Below, piece after piece: positions 54,547-62,729 of a stretch of 64,000 nt of DNA. This DNA is from Parabacteroides merdae ATCC 43184. Lineage in GTDB: Bacteria; Bacteroidota; Bacteroidia; Bacteroidales; Tannerellaceae. A program made the position numbers and the translations under genes. Each line of letters opens with the position of its first letter. The first letter of the stretch is position 1. The notes beneath the pieces were generated by a model, which searched no databases, was not told the origin of the DNA, and saw nothing but the letters and a program-made list of their open reading frames with translations. The stretch lies in contig NZ_CP102286.1 of NCBI RefSeq assembly GCF_025151215.1, forward strand, positions 2,418,001 to 2,482,000. Reading direction: 5' to 3'.

Positions 54547-57413
54547 ATGGTACTTTTATGGATATGAGATACACCTATGAAGAACTTCGGGAGGCTTATC
54601 AAAACCTTCTGAAGGAGAACGCTGTTTTGAATCAGGAGATTCAGCGCCTCAAAAGCGGGAATGCAGGGGGAGCTGTCGGATGTAGCACACTTCTCCCAAA
54701 GGAACAGCCAGATGTCCGCCTGTCTTTAGAGGAGAAGGTAGCTTTGTTCAGGAGTCTGTTCCGAGGTAGGGAAGATGTATTTGCCCGACGTTGGTATAGC
54801 CGTACGTCCGACAAGTCCGGATATCAGCCGGTATGTCTGAATGAATGGAATCGGGCATACTGTGACAAGAAGAAGTTTAAGTGTGCGGAATGTCCCCACC
54901 GCCAATTCAAGGCACTTTCCTATGAGGATGTGTATAAGCACTTGGAGGGAAAGCATCCGGAAGGGGGGGATGTAATAGGGGCATATGCTATTCTTCCTGA
55001 TAATACTTGCTGCTTCTTATGCGCCGATTTCGACGATAAATCCTGTGTCCATGGCTATCAGACTGATGTATTGGCCTATGTGAAGGTTTGCAAGTCATGG
55101 GGAATACACTGTTATATGGAACGTTCCCGTTCAGGTAATGGAGCCCATGTCTGGATTTTCTTCGGGCAACCTGTACCTGCCGTAAAGGCAAGGAAGTTAG
55201 GCTTTGCCTTGTTGACTCATGCCATGGAGCGGAACGTGAAGTTGACTTTCAAGTCTTATGACCGTTTATTTCCGAATCAGGATTATCTCCCGGAGGGTGG
55301 ATTGGGGAACCTGGTTGCTTTGCCTTTGCAGGGGCAAGCCCGTAAACTGGGCAATAGCGTCTTTGTCGATGAAGACTTTGTAGCCTTTAAGGACCAGTGG
55401 AGTTATCTGCAGCAGGTCGTTAAGGTTTCAGAGGAGGAAGTGGATGTCCTTCTTCAACGGAAAGGGCTCTCAACGGATATAGGCGGATTATCCACCACCA
55501 GTGAGAATGTTCCTTGGAAAGTGCCCGAAGTGCAGGCTGTCACCCGATATGATTTCCCCAAAACAATGAATATTGTCCGTTCCAATCGGATTTATGTGCC
55601 GTTGAAGGGCGTTTCAGGGAAAGTGCTGTCACATCTGAAGCGGGTCGCTTCGTTCAGGAATCCGGAATTCTATGCTAAACAAGGAATGCGCCTTTCTACC
55701 TATAATATACCGCGTGTCATTTCCTGTGCGGAAGTTCTGGAGGATTATCTGGCATTACCTCGGGGCTGTGAGGATGCGGTGTTGGAACTGTTAAATGCCA
55801 ATGAGGTAGCTTATTCCATTCAGGACGAGCGGGAAAAAGGGCAAGTTCTTATGGTACATTTCAAAGGGCAGTTACGTGAAGAACAAGCCGAAGCCGTACG
55901 CATACTGATGCAGCATGATCAGGGTATCCTGAATGGAACAACAGCTTTCGGCAAAACCGTAACAGCCATCGGCCTGATAGCAGAACGTAAGGTAAATACC
56001 TTGATTCTGGTACATACAAGGACCTTGCTGGAACAATGGGAGGTGCGGTTGGAGGAATTTCTGGAGTTGGAATATCCGGTAGAAGAAGCCGTTCCGAAGC
56101 GGGGAAGGAAAAAGTATTTTTCTCCCTTTGGTACGTTAGATTCCAAAGGAAACAGCTTGCATGGATGGGTAGATGTCGCCCTCATGCAATCCTGCTTGAC
56201 CGATGAGGGGGTAAAGTCTTTCGTCCGCCGGTACGGCATGGTGATTGTCGATGAGTGCCATCATGTTTCTGCGGTCAACTTTGAGCAAATCTTGAAATCG
56301 GTTCCTGCCATGTATGTGTATGGGTTGACAGCTACTCCCATTCGGAAGGACGGCCATCAGCCTATTATTTTTATGCAGTGTGGGCCGATACGCTATTCGG
56401 CAGATGCCAAAAGTCAAATAACCAGGCAGACTTTCAAGCGATGGCTGGTGCCTCGGTTTACAGCGTGCCGGGACCTTTTAGATGAACCGCCAATATACGC
56501 GCGAATCGTACAATCCCTTGCTACGGATGAACAGCGGAATGCACAGATTGTGGAAGATGTGCGTATGGTTCTGGCAGACGGACGGACACCGATCGTGCTG
56601 ACCGCGCTCACTTCACATGTGGAGCGGCTGGGGCTGCTGCTTTCTGTATATTGCAGGCATGTCATTACCTTGGTGGGTGCCGAATCCATGAAGGAGAAGC
56701 GTGAAAAGATGGAACGGTTGGCAGCGCTTCCTCCAGAGGAGCCTTTGGTGATTGTGGCAACCGGACGTTATGTAGGTGAAGGCTTTGATTATCCTCGTTT
56801 GGATACCCTATTCTTGGTTTCTCCTGTTTCATGGAAAGGCATTGTGGCACAATACGCCGGACGTTTGCACCGCGAGTATCATGGAAAGACTGATGTCCGC
56901 ATTTATGATTACATCGACATTCACTTGCCATTGTGCGACCGCATGTACCAGCGCAGGCTGAAAGGATATGCGGCTATTGGCTATCAGTTGTTAGAGAAAG
57001 GAGTGCTTGTAACCGGTCATCATACGCAAAGTATATTTTCAGGTAATAACTATCTGTCCCCCTTGGTTGAGGATATAGCTCAAGCCAGACATACCGTAAT
57101 TATCTCTGTAACGAAAACCGGATTGAAAAAGCGTTCTCAATTAGGAATCGCCTTGAAGGAAGCTATGCAGCGGGGAGTACAGGTGGTTGTGTTCGTGAGA
57201 AACAAGACTGAAGAAGCAGAGTGGTTGCAAAGGGAGGGTTTGACGGTTCGTGTATCCGAACGTTTGACCTTTCAATTGGTGATGATTGATAAAAAAAAGA
57301 TGTGGTATGGCAGCATCAATTATATGGGTTATGCCACGGAAGAAGAGTGCGCAGTAAGGTTTTCTGATGAACACTTGACGGCGGAAATGCTGGATGTGTT
57401 GTATGGTGAGTGA
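54543..57413 (+). CDS. archaeo-eukaryotic primase / SF2 helicase / PLD-like fusion protein
   Basis: 956 residues from the ATGA overlap with the ATPase gene. In order: a coiled coil (about 8-40); a Cys-rich segment (CDKKKFKCAECPHRQF); an archaeo-eukaryotic primase domain with CADFDD metal ligands and the SRSGNGAHVWIFF nucleotide motif (about 130-290); an SF2 helicase with Walker A TTAFGKTVTAIG, DECH box IVDECHHVSAV, motif III LTATPIRKDG and motif VI-like QYAGRLHREY; and a C-terminal phospholipase-D-like domain whose HKD motif is degenerate (FQLVMIDKKKMWYGSINYMG). This matches the primase-helicase proteins named TOTE conflict system in family databases, as I recall it. Probable conflict or DNA-repair role; inference. 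Confidence 0.85.
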   Translation: MNGTFMDMRYTYEELREAYQNLLKENAVLNQEIQRLKSGNAGGAVGCSTLLPKEQPDVRLSLEEKVALFRSLFRGREDVFARRWYSRTSDKSGYQPVCLNEWNRAYCDKKKFKCAECPHRQFKALSYEDVYKHLEGKHPEGGDVIGAYAILPDNTCCFLCADFDDKSCVHGYQTDVLAYVKVCKSWGIHCYMERSRSGNGAHVWIFFGQPVPAVKARKLGFALLTHAMERNVKLTFKSYDRLFPNQDYLPEGGLGNLVALPLQGQARKLGNSVFVDEDFVAFKDQWSYLQQVVKVSEEEVDVLLQRKGLSTDIGGLSTTSENVPWKVPEVQAVTRYDFPKTMNIVRSNRIYVPLKGVSGKVLSHLKRVASFRNPEFYAKQGMRLSTYNIPRVISCAEVLEDYLALPRGCEDAVLELLNANEVAYSIQDEREKGQVLMVHFKGQLREEQAEAVRILMQHDQGILNGTTAFGKTVTAIGLIAERKVNTLILVHTRTLLEQWEVRLEEFLELEYPVEEAVPKRGRKKYFSPFGTLDSKGNSLHGWVDVALMQSCLTDEGVKSFVRRYGMVIVDECHHVSAVNFEQILKSVPAMYVYGLTATPIRKDGHQPIIFMQCGPIRYSADAKSQITRQTFKRWLVPRFTACRDLLDEPPIYARIVQSLATDEQRNAQIVEDVRMVLADGRTPIVLTALTSHVERLGLLLSVYCRHVITLVGAESMKEKREKMERLAALPPEEPLVIVATGRYVGEGFDYPRLDTLFLVSPVSWKGIVAQYAGRLHREYHGKTDVRIYDYIDIHLPLCDRMYQRRLKGYAAIGYQLLEKGVLVTGHHTQSIFSGNNYLSPLVEDIAQARHTVIISVTKTGLKKRSQLGIALKEAMQRGVQVVVFVRNKTEEAEWLQREGLTVRVSERLTFQLVMIDKKKMWYGSINYMGYATEEECAVRFSDEHLTAEMLDVLYGE

Positions 57414-57632
57414 GCAGATTTTGGGAGGAGAGAGTTTGCATCAACAATGGTAAGTGTTATACTGATGAGAAAGTTACTCATACAAGATGACCGATTTATC
57501 ATAGCCCCATAAAGTTTCGGCCTGTTATATCAGAAATTCTTGATAATAAGTGACATTATATTGAAGATTAAAGCGTAATTATGATGCGTTATCAGTACAA
57601 TGACAGTTAAAAATAGAGATCGAGAAAGAAAA

Positions 57633-58736
57633 TTATGAAATAATTCTTCTAAACCGCTTACATGCTCGGGCACAACTGGGAGGCGTTTTTTGAGGAACAC
57701 TTATACTTTTCCATGCTCCGCAATTGGCATAACCATTACGGTTAGCCCACTGGAGATTGTATTCGCATTGAAAACAAGTGCGCGACGAAGGGTCTGACAA
57801 TGCTTCCTGCTCATCAATTATTCTACGTTTTTCTGCTAATTCAGCTTTACGTTTTTCTATGGAGATTTTCAGCTCTTCTTCCTCCTTTTTCTTTCTTGCT
57901 TCAGCTTCTGACCTTTCCTTCTCTTTGATTCGTTCCTTTCTCTCGTTCTCGGATTTAATACGTTCATATTCTTGCTGGTAATTTTGGAATAACTCAGACT
58001 TGCAGAGCCTATATTTATGTCCGCTTTCTTCAATGACTAAGTATTGATTTATACCTGTCAAACTGTAAACAGGAACACCTGCACAATGGTACGAACATCC
58101 CAATTCACATTGCCTGCATTCAGATTCATCAACCACCCGTACGGGCTTTCCGGCCTTGTTGTACAAAGATCCTACTTGAGAAAAATAAGTCACGTTATTC
58201 ATCCATTTCCTGTCCTTTGAAGAAGATAACAGAAAAGATTCCAGTGTTTCCAGACTTTGGTTGGAAAGGTCTATTTCCAAGCAATTCATGTTCTTATAAT
58301 CAATAGCGGTCTTGTGTTGGATCTTGTACTGGAAAAGGAATTCAATAAGATATTGCTGACCTTCTTTTGTTGTCGCAATTACGTCCGGTTGTTTATCTGC
58401 CCGTTCAAAGCAACTGTCAATTCGTACATCAACGAATTCAATATCCATTTCAGGAAATATTCCATAATAAGAAGGTGCATGAATACGTTTTGCGTTTTGA
58501 ATAATCTGCTCTGCCAATTTATACATGGTGACCACATAGCATATCTTAAGGTTGGCTCCACGTGTATCACTGTGATGGGCAAAACCGTGCTGTCTCACTT
58601 CACCGTGACGGGCAAGCAAGCGTTCGTGACAATAAGGACACTTGCATCCGCATTGAATACCTCTGGGCACGTTGTCAACATGGACCATCTTGCCTTGTTC
58701 ATTTTCAGCCCAGGAGAAAACAAAGTCAATATTCAT
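57633..58736 (-). CDS. CoiA-like protein with zinc ribbon and nuclease-like core
   Basis: 367 residues. The N-terminal zinc ribbon (CGCKCPYCHERLLARHGEVR followed by HGFAHHSD) and the following PD-(D/E)XK-like core (KQPDVIATTKEGQQYLIEFL) match the CoiA/DUF6035 type. A second Cys cluster is CRQCELGCSYHCAG. A long charged coiled coil (about 265-315, EEEELKISIEKRKAELAEKR) follows, then a last Cys motif (CFQCEYNLQWANRNGYANC). CoiA acts in competence; relatives in mobile elements may be restriction-type nucleases. The 108-residue gene lies 17 bp upstream. Confidence 0.7.
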   Translation of the reverse strand: MNIDFVFSWAENEQGKMVHVDNVPRGIQCGCKCPYCHERLLARHGEVRQHGFAHHSDTRGANLKICYVVTMYKLAEQIIQNAKRIHAPSYYGIFPEMDIEFVDVRIDSCFERADKQPDVIATTKEGQQYLIEFLFQYKIQHKTAIDYKNMNCLEIDLSNQSLETLESFLLSSSKDRKWMNNVTYFSQVGSLYNKAGKPVRVVDESECRQCELGCSYHCAGVPVYSLTGINQYLVIEESGHKYRLCKSELFQNYQQEYERIKSENERKERIKEKERSEAEARKKKEEEELKISIEKRKAELAEKRRIIDEQEALSDPSSRTCFQCEYNLQWANRNGYANCGAWKSISVPQKTPPSCARACKRFRRIIS

Positions 58737-58752
58737 ACTTCAAGATTTATGT

Positions 58753-59079
58753 TTAATCAGTCAGGATTGAACTTTGGATAACTTTTCCAGTAAAGTCCGG
58801 CATTACGTCATACATTTTGCCGGACAATTCTGACTGTTTGTTGAAAGAAATGCATCCATATTCCTCTTTGGAGTCGTGAAAGACACCAATAATCTGCTCG
58901 ATGTATACATCGGCGGATTTTTTGTTTATGAAATAGGCATCGAATTCCTTTAGGAACCGGGCCTTGACAACCGGTCTACATATTATTTTCTCTAAGAAGG
59001 AACGCAAATCCTTTTCGGGTATCTGCTGTAAAACCTCGATTATTTTTTCTTTCTTTATGCTGTTTTTCTTTTTTGCCAT
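58753..59079 (-). CDS. 108-residue protein of unknown function, partner of CoiA-like gene
   Basis: Basic N-terminus (MAKKKNSIKKEKIIEVLQQI), then a helical stretch (EKDLRSFLEKIICRPVVKAR) and a C-terminal part without recognisable motif. The first half is similar in feel to the helical repeats of SWIM-zinc-finger-associated proteins, but no Cys motif is present. Same strand and 17 bp before the CoiA-like gene, so likely one operon. Confidence 0.6.
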   Translation of the reverse strand: MAKKKNSIKKEKIIEVLQQIPEKDLRSFLEKIICRPVVKARFLKEFDAYFINKKSADVYIEQIIGVFHDSKEEYGCISFNKQSELSGKMYDVMPDFTGKVIQSSILTD

Positions 59080-59190
59080 GTTATAGTGTATAATAGGTTA
59101 CAGTTCGGTTTTTGGCTTTCCATTTGACTTGTCAACACGTAATTATGACAAAGATAAGTCTTTTGCTTCTAATTAGCTTCTAAAAAATGG

Positions 59191-59198
59191 TATATTTG
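59191..59198 (+). promoter_or_regulatory. -7 box of the basic 102-residue gene
   Basis: TATATTTG, an exact consensus. It overlaps the first in-frame ATG at 59187, which therefore cannot be the start. Confidence 0.6.
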
Positions 59199-59255
59199 CA
59201 GACTGATTGTTTGAAAACAGATGTAAAGTATGGTACAAATAGAAAAGAAGATGTA

Positions 59256-59561
59256 ATGTTTAACGGAAACATGAGGGTAAGCCAACCGCATGCTTCAAAA
59301 TATTACATCAAAATGAGCAGATCAAGAAAAAAGTTCCCGGCTGGGGTTAATTGTTGCTGCAAGTCTCAGAAGAAGGGAAAGAAAGTGGCATCCAAGCGGT
59401 TCAGACGAAAAGTGAAAGTACTGATGCACCAGGAAAGTTATGAGCGACTGCCTTTTTTCTCCATCGAATTGACTTCTCCGTGGGATTTGGGTGGAGACGG
59501 AAAATCTTTCTATGGTTTTCGCTCCGAGTGTGACTGGTATGAAAAGGTAATGCGGAAATGA
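59256..59561 (+). CDS. basic small protein with CCCKSQKKGKK segment
   Basis: 101 residues from the ATG at 59256, with AAGAAG about 6-9 bp upstream; an internal ATG at 59313 would give MSRSRKKFPAGVNCCCKSQK as the N-terminus. Very basic middle (KKGKKVASKRFRRKVKVLMH) with three adjacent cysteines, then an acidic, aromatic tail (DLGGDGKSFYGFRSECDWYE). I do not recognise a family with known function; similar proteins occur in Bacteroides mobile elements. Confidence 0.6.
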   Translation: MFNGNMRVSQPHASKYYIKMSRSRKKFPAGVNCCCKSQKKGKKVASKRFRRKVKVLMHQESYERLPFFSIELTSPWDLGGDGKSFYGFRSECDWYEKVMRK

Positions 59562-59623
59562 CGGAAAGCTTTGATTCCACGGTAAAAAGCTACCTTGTTC
59601 ATAAGTAGTGTGCTTGCTAGCCC

Positions 59624-59669
59624 AACTTTAACGCCCCGAAAAAGGCTGATTTTTCGGGGCGTTAAAGTT
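59624..59669. terminator. perfect 20-bp bidirectional terminator
   Basis: AACTTTAACGCCCCGAAAAA (59624-59643), loop GGCTGA, and its perfect complement (59650-59669), with A and T runs at the base of the loop. It separates convergent genes. Confidence 0.9.
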
Positions 59670-59738
59670 GCAAAATCGTTGATACCTAATATTTCATTTT
59701 TCTAATTAAACATGTCTGGCATTTGTGAACATGTGGGG

Positions 59739-60038
59739 TTATACATCAAAAGCTTCCATTCTGTTTTTTTCCAACAAAGCAAGGATGTCCTTTTCCTTGT
59801 ATAATAGTTTGCCTCCTATTTTGTAGTAAGGCAGTTTGCCGTTTATTCTGTACTCTGCCAGCGTCCTGCGTGTCAGTTTCAACTGTTCGGCAAGCTCACG
59901 GTCCGTAATGTAACGTTCTCCGTTCAGAACCGGACGTAATTTCTCCTCCTGCTTGTCCAGCATTTCGGACAGGCTGTCTATGTTCCGGAAAAAACGAATG
60001 ATTTCCGGGGTTTCTTTGGTTAACAGGGATTGAATCAT
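59739..60038 (-). CDS. helix-turn-helix (excisionase/MerR-like) protein
   Basis: 99 residues with the core GERYITDRELAEQLKLTRRT then LAEYRINGKLPYYKIGGKLL, the standard HTH_17 pattern of Bacteroides mobile elements. It follows another HTH gene at 7 bp on the same strand. Likely a regulator or excision factor of the right-hand element. Confidence 0.82.
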   Translation of the reverse strand: MIQSLLTKETPEIIRFFRNIDSLSEMLDKQEEKLRPVLNGERYITDRELAEQLKLTRRTLAEYRINGKLPYYKIGGKLLYKEKDILALLEKNRMEAFDV

Positions 60039-60045
60039 AGCACTT

Positions 60046-60339
60046 CTAAAGGGTTATACGGTGAATATTGTTTTCCATAAAACGGATAATATCCTGACGC
60101 TTGTAATACACCTTACGGTCTATATGACTGTAAGGGATGGCACTGCTTCTGCGAAGCTGCAACATCTTTCCGGGAGAGACGTCCATGAGCATGCAAGCCT
60201 CCTGGTTGTCAATCCAGTCGTCCATACCGGATACGCAACTTCCGCATGTTTCACACATTTTTTTTACAACGGCTTCCAGAGCCTCATTCATTTCCATGAA
60301 TGTTTTAGCCTCGATACATACAAACTCCATAAACTTCAT
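60046..60339 (-). CDS. helix-turn-helix (excisionase/MerR-like) protein
   Basis: 97 residues: helical N-terminus, then DDWIDNQEACMLMDVSPGKM and LQLRRSSAIPYSHIDRKVYY. It is the first gene of a two-gene HTH unit that mirrors the 44157/44528 pair in the left element, in the same order (the WMDNQ/WIDNQ type first, the GERY/F type second). Its upstream region carries dyads. Confidence 0.8.
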   Translation of the reverse strand: MKFMEFVCIEAKTFMEMNEALEAVVKKMCETCGSCVSGMDDWIDNQEACMLMDVSPGKMLQLRRSSAIPYSHIDRKVYYKRQDIIRFMENNIHRITL

Positions 60340-60387
60340 TTTTGTCGGATACGAAAATATGAAAGGGAATATTCATGTCCAAAAGGA

Positions 60388-60601
60388 TGTCGTCAAATGA
60401 CATCAGATGTCATTAAACGTCATATGTAACAAAGGGTTGCAGGGGCAAACTTCAGGAAAATGCTCTGAAATAAATATTATCAACCATATATGTTGAATAC
60501 CTTGTGTGGAAACGTCTTCAGTTTACCCGGTTTTAAGAATATAGGCGGAGTGGTATCTGTAAATTGTAAAGTTTACATTACGGACTTTACAGTTTTACAC
60601 T
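60388..60601. repeat. operator-like dyads between divergent HTH genes
   Basis: ATGACATCAGATGTCAT (60396-60412) is a perfect 8-bp dyad around one base, flanked by GTCGTC and ACGTCAT. Further right, TGTAAA/TTTACA units recur between about 60558 and 60601. The stretch 60340-60799 contains no gene. Confidence 0.55.
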
Positions 60602-60799
60602 TCAAAATTTTACGCTTACCATCCACTGATAAAAATTACGCAATACTATTCACTTGATTATAAATAAGATGTAATATGCAATTAAGTTAATACCGGCACT
60701 CCGGCATAGATTTTTCACTAAAGATGGCATATACTCTCGAAAGTGCGCACAAGAAAGGGTATTTCAGTAAGAACCTTTAAAAGACAGGAGAGATACGCC

Positions 60800-61093
60800 A
60801 TGATGTATATAGACAATGAAGTGCTTGAGAAAATGATAATGACCATAGTGGAAGGTTTTGACCGCATAGAAAAGAAACTGGACAGGATGGGGCGTGTGAA
60901 GGATTTCATGAACGGGGACGAGCTGTTGGACAATTATGACATAGCCAGGCTGCTCAACGTGTCGTTGCGGACAGTCGCCCGTTACCGGGAAAAGGGGCTG
61001 ATCCGCTATTACCAGACGGACGATAACGGAAAAAACTTCTACAGAAGCTCGGAAATACAGGAATTCTTGCTGAAACGCGGAAAGAAAAAATGA
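60800..61093 (+). CDS. helix-turn-helix (excisionase/MerR-like) protein
   Basis: 97-98 residues; AGGAG about 9 bp before the two ATGs at 60800 and 60803 decides the start against the upstream GTG. The core reads GDELLDNYDIARLLNVSLRT then VARYREKGLIRYYQTDDNGK, an HTH_17-type domain. Divergent from the other HTH pair, with shared operator-like dyads between them. The NYN gene follows 57 bp downstream but has its own -7 box (TAACTTTG, 61125-61132). Confidence 0.8.
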   Translation: MMYIDNEVLEKMIMTIVEGFDRIEKKLDRMGRVKDFMNGDELLDNYDIARLLNVSLRTVARYREKGLIRYYQTDDNGKNFYRSSEIQEFLLKRGKKK

Positions 61094-61149
61094 GCGTGGG
61101 AGTATCAATATGCGGAAGTTATGCTAACTTTGTTTCATAAACAGTTGTT

Positions 61150-61854
61150 ATGAAGACAAATACCAATTCTAGATATGCCGTTGCGGTCCTTATTGACGGG
61201 GATAACGCCTCCTTTGAGAAGATGGAGGATATAATGGGCTTTGTTTCCCGTTATGGGGATGCCGTTGTGAGACGAATTTATGGAGATTGGACGAGAAAAG
61301 CGCTTTCCGCATGGAAGGGAATTGCCCGGGAGCATGGATTCAGGCTTGTACAGGCTTCCTCCCATGCTCCCGGAAAGAACACGACCGATATCGCGCTGGT
61401 CATAGACGCGATGGACATTCTTCGTGACGGTCGGGCGGACTGTTTCTGTCTGGTAGCCAGTGACGGTGACTACAGCCTGCTTGCCCAACGGATACGTGAG
61501 GCCGGATTGAAGGTGCTGGGATATGGGGAGGATAAGACTCCCGTATCATTGGTGCGGTCCTGTTCCGTGTTCCTGTATGCCGACCGGAAGGAAAACAGGG
61601 TTTCGGACAATACTCCCGAATTTTTTATCCAAAGGGACATGGAGTATTTTGACAAGGCTTTTGAGCAAGCGGCTGACGGTAAAGGGGAGGTGTCCCTTTC
61701 GCTGATCGGCGGCGCATTGAAAAAAATGATGCCCAAATTCAAGGTCAGAAGATATGGATGCAAGACATTGGGCAAACTTTATGAAAGGCTGGACAGGTAC
61801 GAGCTGGTCATGACAGACAAGGGAGTGGCAAGTGCCGTGCGGCTGAAAGACTGA
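61150..61854 (+). CDS. NYN (LabA/PIN-like) RNase-fold protein with OST-HTH domain
   Basis: 234 residues. The NYN/PIN-like nuclease domain (about 8-150) shows the acidic residues in YAVAVLIDGDNASFEKMEDI, ASSHAPGKNTTDIALVIDAM and CLVASDGDYSLLAQRIREAG. The C-terminal OST-HTH/LOTUS domain (about 165-234) reads GGALKKMMPKFKVRRYGCKT and LGKLYERLDRYELVM. LOTUS domains bind RNA, often G-rich or G4 forms. Substrate unknown. It converges on the PRTRC cluster across a strong terminator. Confidence 0.88.
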   Translation: MKTNTNSRYAVAVLIDGDNASFEKMEDIMGFVSRYGDAVVRRIYGDWTRKALSAWKGIAREHGFRLVQASSHAPGKNTTDIALVIDAMDILRDGRADCFCLVASDGDYSLLAQRIREAGLKVLGYGEDKTPVSLVRSCSVFLYADRKENRVSDNTPEFFIQRDMEYFDKAFEQAADGKGEVSLSLIGGALKKMMPKFKVRRYGCKTLGKLYERLDRYELVMTDKGVASAVRLKD

Positions 61855-61877
61855 ACCGCATGGCGGGAACAATCAGG

Positions 61878-61932
61878 AACCGTCAGTTTCCTTTTATGCA
61901 TGGCAAGGATGCATAAAAGGAAGCTGACGGTT
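61878..61932. terminator. long bidirectional terminator
   Basis: AACCGTCAG-TTTCCTTTTATGCAT pairs with ATGCATAAAAGGAAG-CTGACGGTT, with one mismatch and loop GGCAAGG. It lies between the NYN gene and PRTRC ThiF. Confidence 0.9.
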
Positions 61933-61937
61933 GTTGT

Positions 61938-62729
61938 CTATACCGGAATGGGATTAATCCGTAGCGTATCGAGATTGAGATAGGCACCCCGGTAGAATGT
62001 CCTTCCTTCCCTGAGCATACGCCACAGGATGTCGCAGCCGGTTTGTGCCAGTATGGAATTGATGAAAAGGTCCTGCTTCTGCAAGGCTTCCGCCAGCGAG
62101 CAGCTCGGTCCCGAATCCTTTTCCTTGATGGTGGAGTAGCGTACCTCTTCGGTAATGACGTTCATGCGGGGAATGGGCAGGTACTCGTTGGAGACGGGCT
62201 GGAGAATCTTGCCACGGATGTTCCCTATCAGGACCTGTCCGGTGGTCCGGGCGTTGCCGAAGTCCATCCAGTATATGGGCGACCGCTCGTTGTTGGAAGT
62301 GTGTTCCCTGTGTTTCTTCAGGAACCGCCAGAGGTTCATCCTGGAGCGGGTGTTGTCGGTACAGGTGACGATGATGTTCGCCAGGGCGGGTTCTTCCCGG
62401 TCTGCGGAGGCTTTCAGCGGATAACGCTGCCCCTTTGCCTCCCACGAGAAGCCGAAAAAACGGTTGATGCGGGTCGCGAGTGCCGCTGCCTTGTTCAATC
62501 CGAGTTCCGATCCGCTGAACAGCTGGCGTCCGATGTTCGCTTCCGTGACGGTATCGGGGTCAAAGACCGTCACGTGCAGTCCCGGATGTCCTAGCGCCTG
62601 TAATGCCACGCTCATCCGCGCCAGGCCGGTGGCCACCTGTGAGCCTGTTCCGCCCGCACCGATTACGAAGACGGTCACGGGATGGTAGGGATTGAGCAGG
62701 TATCTGTCTGTATAATGAATCTTTTTCAT
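61938..62729 (-). CDS. PRTRC-system ThiF/E1-like protein
   Basis: 263-residue ubiquitin-activating-like (ThiF/MoeB) protein. The nucleotide-binding FVIGAGGTGSQVATGLARM is at about 22-40, then VTVFDPDTVTEANIGRQLF and IIVTCTDNTRSRMNLWRF. In PRTRC systems of plasmids and conjugative elements an E1-like ThiF is encoded with a ParB-like protein and proteins A-F; the role is unknown. Overlaps PRTRC-B by 4 bp. Confidence 0.9.
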   Translation of the reverse strand: MKKIHYTDRYLLNPYHPVTVFVIGAGGTGSQVATGLARMSVALQALGHPGLHVTVFDPDTVTEANIGRQLFSGSELGLNKAAALATRINRFFGFSWEAKGQRYPLKASADREEPALANIIVTCTDNTRSRMNLWRFLKKHREHTSNNERSPIYWMDFGNARTTGQVLIGNIRGKILQPVSNEYLPIPRMNVITEEVRYSTIKEKDSGPSCSLAEALQKQDLFINSILAQTGCDILWRMLREGRTFYRGAYLNLDTLRINPIPV

